A stretch of DNA of 7,580 nucleotides from an uncultured Collinsella sp. (GTDB lineage Bacteria > Actinomycetota > Coriobacteriia > Coriobacteriales > Coriobacteriaceae): assembly GCA_902492185.1 (NCBI GenBank), contig CABUKY010000093.1:1-7580 (forward strand), given 5' to 3'. Positions 5,513-7,580 of this stretch are shown here, in pieces; position 1 is the stretch's first letter, and each line of letters starts with the position of its first letter. Made by a program: the position numbers and the translations under genes. The notes below the pieces were generated by a model that was not told the DNA's origin, did not search any database, and saw only the letters and a program-made list of their open reading frames with translations.

Positions 5513-6487
5513 TTACAGGCCGAGCATAGGCTCCAGGACAAAGAAGTACGCGAGCACCACGATGCCCAGGATGATGCGGTAGACGCCGAAGCACTTGAAG
5601 TCGTGACGGCGCACGAAGCCCATAAGCCACTTGATGGCAATGAGCGACACCACAAAGGCGACGACGCAGCCCACGCCCAGGATGGCGATTTCGTTGGTGC
5701 CGAACGTGCCGCCCTTAATAAAGTACTTGACCAGCTTGAGCGCACTCGCGCCAAACATGACGGGAATGGCCAGGAAGAACGTAAACTTGGACGCCACCGA
5801 ACGCGTGCAGCCCAAAAGCAGGCCGCCGATGATCGTGGAGCCGGAGCGCGATGTGCCCGGAATCAGCGAAAGCACCTGGAAGCAACCGATACCCAGCGCG
5901 GTCTTCCAGCTCAGATCCTCGAGCGTAGTGATGGAGCCAAAGTCCAAGCTATCGTCATCGTCTGCGGCGGCAGTCGCAGCGGGCGCGGCAAAATGCGCAC
6001 CGGCGGGACGTCCGCCCGCCACCACAGCACGCGAACCAAACGAACCGGCAAGAGCAGCCTGGTCGCGCTTGTTCGCGCGCCAGTTCTCGATCACGATAAA
6101 CAGCACGCCGTACACAATGAGCGCCAACGCCACGACGGGAGCATTGTAGAAATGCTCCTCCATCCAGTCGTTAAGCGGCAGACCGATCGCCGCGGCGGGA
6201 ATGCAGCCGAGCACAATCTTGCCCCATAGCACCCAGGTGTCGCGACGGCCCTCCTTGCCCTTGCTGGGAGAAAACGGGTTGAGGTCGTAGAAGAACAAAA
6301 CGCAGACGGCCAAAATGGCGCCAAGCTGAATCACGACCAGGAACATATTCCAGAACGTCTCGCTCACGTTCATCTTGACGAACTCGTCCACCAAGATCAT
6401 GTGACCGGTCGACGAAACAGGCAGCCATTCGGTGATGCCCTCGACCAGGCCCATGAAGGCAGATTTTAGAAGCTCAATGATATCCAA
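5513..6487 (-). CDS. uppP: Undecaprenyl-diphosphate phosphatase UppP (BacA family)
   Basis: A 324-residue multi-span membrane enzyme that dephosphorylates undecaprenyl diphosphate, recycling the lipid carrier for peptidoglycan and other wall polymers. Overproduction gives bacitracin resistance in known systems. Signatures are GLVEGITEWLPVSSTGH (13-29, catalytic Glu pair E16/E20 and the SSTGH block) and PGTSRSG (210-216, essential Arg R214), with hydrophobic spans between and after. It is longer than the usual ~270 residues because of an Ala-rich then acidic stretch at about 138-185, in a predicted cytoplasmic loop before GCFQVLSLIPG. The start is a TTG at 6487 with GAGGGGG (6499-6493) five nt upstream, directly before the conserved DIIELLKSAFMG N-terminus. 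An in-frame start at 6736 would add 83 non-conserved residues. It is monocistronic, divergent from the stress-protein gene. Confidence 0.96.
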   Translation of the reverse strand: MDIIELLKSAFMGLVEGITEWLPVSSTGHMILVDEFVKMNVSETFWNMFLVVIQLGAILAVCVLFFYDLNPFSPSKGKEGRRDTWVLWGKIVLGCIPAAAIGLPLNDWMEEHFYNAPVVALALIVYGVLFIVIENWRANKRDQAALAGSFGSRAVVAGGRPAGAHFAAPAATAAADDDDSLDFGSITTLEDLSWKTALGIGCFQVLSLIPGTSRSGSTIIGGLLLGCTRSVASKFTFFLAIPVMFGASALKLVKYFIKGGTFGTNEIAILGVGCVVAFVVSLIAIKWLMGFVRRHDFKCFGVYRIILGIVVLAYFFVLEPMLGL

Positions 6488-6547
6488 AGGGACCCCCTCG
6501 TTAGACACCCGCCGATATTGTTCTGCGGACGGTGCGGGCGATGTTCC

Positions 6548-6553
6548 ATTATC
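6548..6553 (-). promoter_or_regulatory. Weak candidate -10 box for uppP
   Basis: GATAAT on the minus strand lies about 60 nt before the TTG start. The -35 region, 17 nt further, shows no recognisable hexamer, so the call is tentative. Confidence 0.25.
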
Positions 6554-6624
6554 AACCGTTGGCGGCGCGCCTGCGCCTACCCTTACCAAAAAACTCGCCC
6601 GTTCACAGAATTGCGAGCGGTCAA

Positions 6625-6645
6625 ACCCAAATCCTTGGGTATAAC
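6625..6645 (+). promoter_or_regulatory. Candidate promoter/operator of the stress-protein gene
   Basis: TATAAC (6640-6645) is a -10-like hexamer about 90 nt before the ATG. Immediately upstream, and overlapping by one base, is the inverted repeat ACCCAA-ATCC-TTGGGT (6625-6640). No good -35 is present at 16-18 nt, so an activator or an alternative sigma factor is possible. Confidence 0.35.
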
Positions 6646-6692
6646 TGCAACAAGATAAAGTGTCCGGCGGCCACGCATCCGCGCCCGCCCGA

Positions 6693-6715
6693 CGCACGAG
6701 CCCCGCGCCCGTGCG
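6693..6715 (+). promoter_or_regulatory. Hairpin in the leader of the stress-protein gene
   Basis: CGCACG (6693-6698) pairs with CGTGCG (6710-6715) around an 11-nt C-rich loop, ending 8 nt before the AGGAGG ribosome site. It leaves the ribosome site free, so it more likely affects mRNA stability than initiation. Confidence 0.35.
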
Positions 6716-6734
6716 ATAGACCAAGGAGGAAACC

Positions 6735-7172
6735 ATGAACGAGGGCTATACCAAGGTATTTGTTTCGCTCGACGGTACTGAGCAGCAGGATTTTGTGCTC
6801 GCACGCGCCATCAAGGTCGCCGCGAACAACGGCGCCAAGCTGATTATCGGCCACGTTATCGATTCCACGGCACTCGAGAGCGCTGGTTCCTATCCGGTCG
6901 ATCTGGTCAACGGACTGGAGGAGGCATTTAAGAACTCCATCGCCAAGCAGCTCGAAGAGGCCAAGGCCAATCCCGATATTCCCGAGGTCGAGGTCATGAT
7001 TCGCGCCGGCCGTATTCGCGAGACGCTCAAAGACGAGATGCTCGACGTGGTGAAGCCCGACCTGGTGCTCTGCGGCGCACGCGGCCTGTCCTCGATCAAG
7101 TATGCGCTCCTGGGTTCGATTTCGACGTTCCTGCTGCGCAATACGGACTGCGACATCTTGGTCGTGAAGTAG
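6735..7172 (+). CDS. Universal stress protein (UspA family, ATP-binding type)
   Basis: A 145-residue single-domain cytoplasmic protein of the Usp fold. The nucleotide-binding signature G-x2-G-x9-G-S is intact at GARGLSSIKYALLGS (114-128), with the first-strand Asp at D13 (FVSLDGT). This places it with ATP-binding Usps of the MJ0577 type rather than the non-binding E. coli UspA type. Such proteins are usually dimers induced by starvation, redox or energy stress. The partner and trigger are unknown here. The start is firm: AGGAGG (6724-6729) five nt before the ATG, and the N-terminus YTKVFVSLDG is the expected first β-strand. The gene is alone on the plus strand, divergent from uppP and convergent with the hipA-like gene. 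Confidence 0.93.
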   Translation: MNEGYTKVFVSLDGTEQQDFVLARAIKVAANNGAKLIIGHVIDSTALESAGSYPVDLVNGLEEAFKNSIAKQLEEAKANPDIPEVEVMIRAGRIRETLKDEMLDVVKPDLVLCGARGLSSIKYALLGSISTFLLRNTDCDILVVK

Positions 7173-7228
7173 CAAACGTACGCCTAACGCATCGCGGAGC
7201 GCAAGCCCACGTGCCCAAGTCTTCCAAG

Positions 7229-7259
7229 AGCGGGACCACCATTACGGTGGCCCCGCTTT
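7229..7259 (+). terminator. Rho-independent terminator between usp and the hipA-like gene
   Basis: AGCGGGACCACC (7229-7240) pairs with GGTGGCCCCGCT (7246-7257), with one A·C mismatch and a 5-nt loop, followed by TTTGCTTT. It lies 56 nt after the usp stop. On the minus strand the stem is also formed but is followed only by CTTGG, so the main direction is plus. Confidence 0.75.
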
Positions 7260-7262
7260 GCT

Positions 7263-7580
7263 TTAGGCTGAGAATTGCTCCAGAACCCTCATTCTCTCAA
7301 CGGAATCCGTCTGAATTTTCAGAGCGACCCGACCCAAATCTCCGGTTGCAGAGGCAAGTTCTGCAAGCTGGGCAGACACCTCTTCAGCCACTTCCGCCGC
7401 GATGTTCTTGATCATCTTGAGTGGCAGATGCAAATCTTGAGACATGAATTCGAAATCTTCAGGAGTCACCCCATCGATCACCCGGTGATCCCCAATATCA
7501 ATCCCAAGATTATGGTCGTATCCCATTATCGTCGTGCAAACAATATCGTATGCAGGGGCCAACCTCTTTTCCCGCCAACT
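7263..7580 (-). CDS. HipA-like Ser/Thr kinase toxin, C-terminal part (5' end beyond window)
   Basis: The reading frame is open to the right edge, giving 105 C-terminal residues and a TAA stop. It starts SWREKRLAPAYDIVCT, matching the R-L-x-P-x-YD-I block of HipA kinases, whose Asp (D12 here, the DFG-equivalent, D332 in E. coli HipA) binds magnesium. The later DGVTPEDFEFMSQDLHLP and the Ala/Glu-rich helices fit the helical C-terminal subdomain. HipA proteins phosphorylate targets such as glutamyl-tRNA synthetase and are held in check by an HTH antitoxin HipB, normally encoded just upstream. That would lie to the right of this window and cannot be seen. The P-loop-like region and catalytic HxxN loop are also outside, so activity cannot be judged. 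A TTG at 7562 is an internal Leu codon, not a start. Confidence 0.8.
   Translation of the reverse strand, partial: SWREKRLAPAYDIVCTTIMGYDHNLGIDIGDHRVIDGVTPEDFEFMSQDLHLPLKMIKNIAAEVAEEVSAQLAELASATGDLGRVALKIQTDSVERMRVLEQFSA

Noticed and set aside
5471..6229. 252-codon open frame on the plus strand
   Set aside because: Antisense to uppP. Its Gln/Arg/His-rich composition is a reflection of membrane-protein codons on the other strand.
6488..6736. Extended N-terminus for UppP
   Set aside because: Family similarity begins at DIIELLKSAFMG, directly after the TTG with GAGGGGG upstream. The extension would cover the divergent promoter region.
6621..7175. 184-codon open frame on the minus strand
   Set aside because: Antisense to the universal stress protein gene, whose ribosome site, ATP motif and terminator are clear. 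The antisense product has no recognisable features.
7263..7562. Free-standing 99-residue protein at the right edge
   Set aside because: Its apparent TTG start is an internal Leu codon. The frame stays open to the window end with residues (SWREKR) that complete the HipA motif.

Overview
The window is GC-rich apart from its left 2.1 kb. Its codon use, its GC-rich intergenic hairpins and its set of proteins (a PcrA/UvrD helicase with Ala/Pro-rich insertions, UppP, a single-domain universal stress protein) fit a gut actinobacterium of the Coriobacteriia, most like Collinsella. That assignment is inference from style and was not checked by a search.

Left region (1-2310): a two-gene minus-strand operon of the AbiE (type IV toxin-antitoxin) kind. 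A 340-residue winged-helix antitoxin-like protein overlaps a 255-residue nucleotidyltransferase-fold toxin-like protein by 13 nt. The operon has its own sigma-70 type promoter with a small inverted repeat over the -10 box, and a strong terminator on each side. The two terminators are direct repeats of each other. A perfect 53-bp inverted repeat lies at the window's left edge and again just downstream of pcrA, so the operon sits between identical inverted ends. The segment between them is visibly more AT-rich than the rest, which suggests an acquired accessory module placed in the space after pcrA.

Centre (2318-6487): two minus-strand housekeeping genes. pcrA (966 residues) is a complete superfamily 1A helicase with all motifs and the C-terminal RNA-polymerase-binding Tudor-like domain. 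It carries an unusual N-terminal extension and a ~100-residue insertion before motif V. uppP (324 residues, TTG start) is the undecaprenyl-diphosphate phosphatase that recycles the lipid carrier of cell-wall synthesis. It has an extra ~45-residue Ala-rich and acidic cytoplasmic loop. Between them is a terminator hairpin nested in a second, longer inverted repeat.

Right region (6488-7580): a divergent plus-strand universal stress protein with a good ribosome binding site and terminator, then, convergent with it, the C-terminal 105 residues of a HipA-like toxin kinase whose 5' part lies beyond the right edge. Two unrelated toxin-type genes therefore flank a conserved pcrA-uppP-usp core. No rRNA, tRNA, CRISPR array, transposase or integrase gene was seen.
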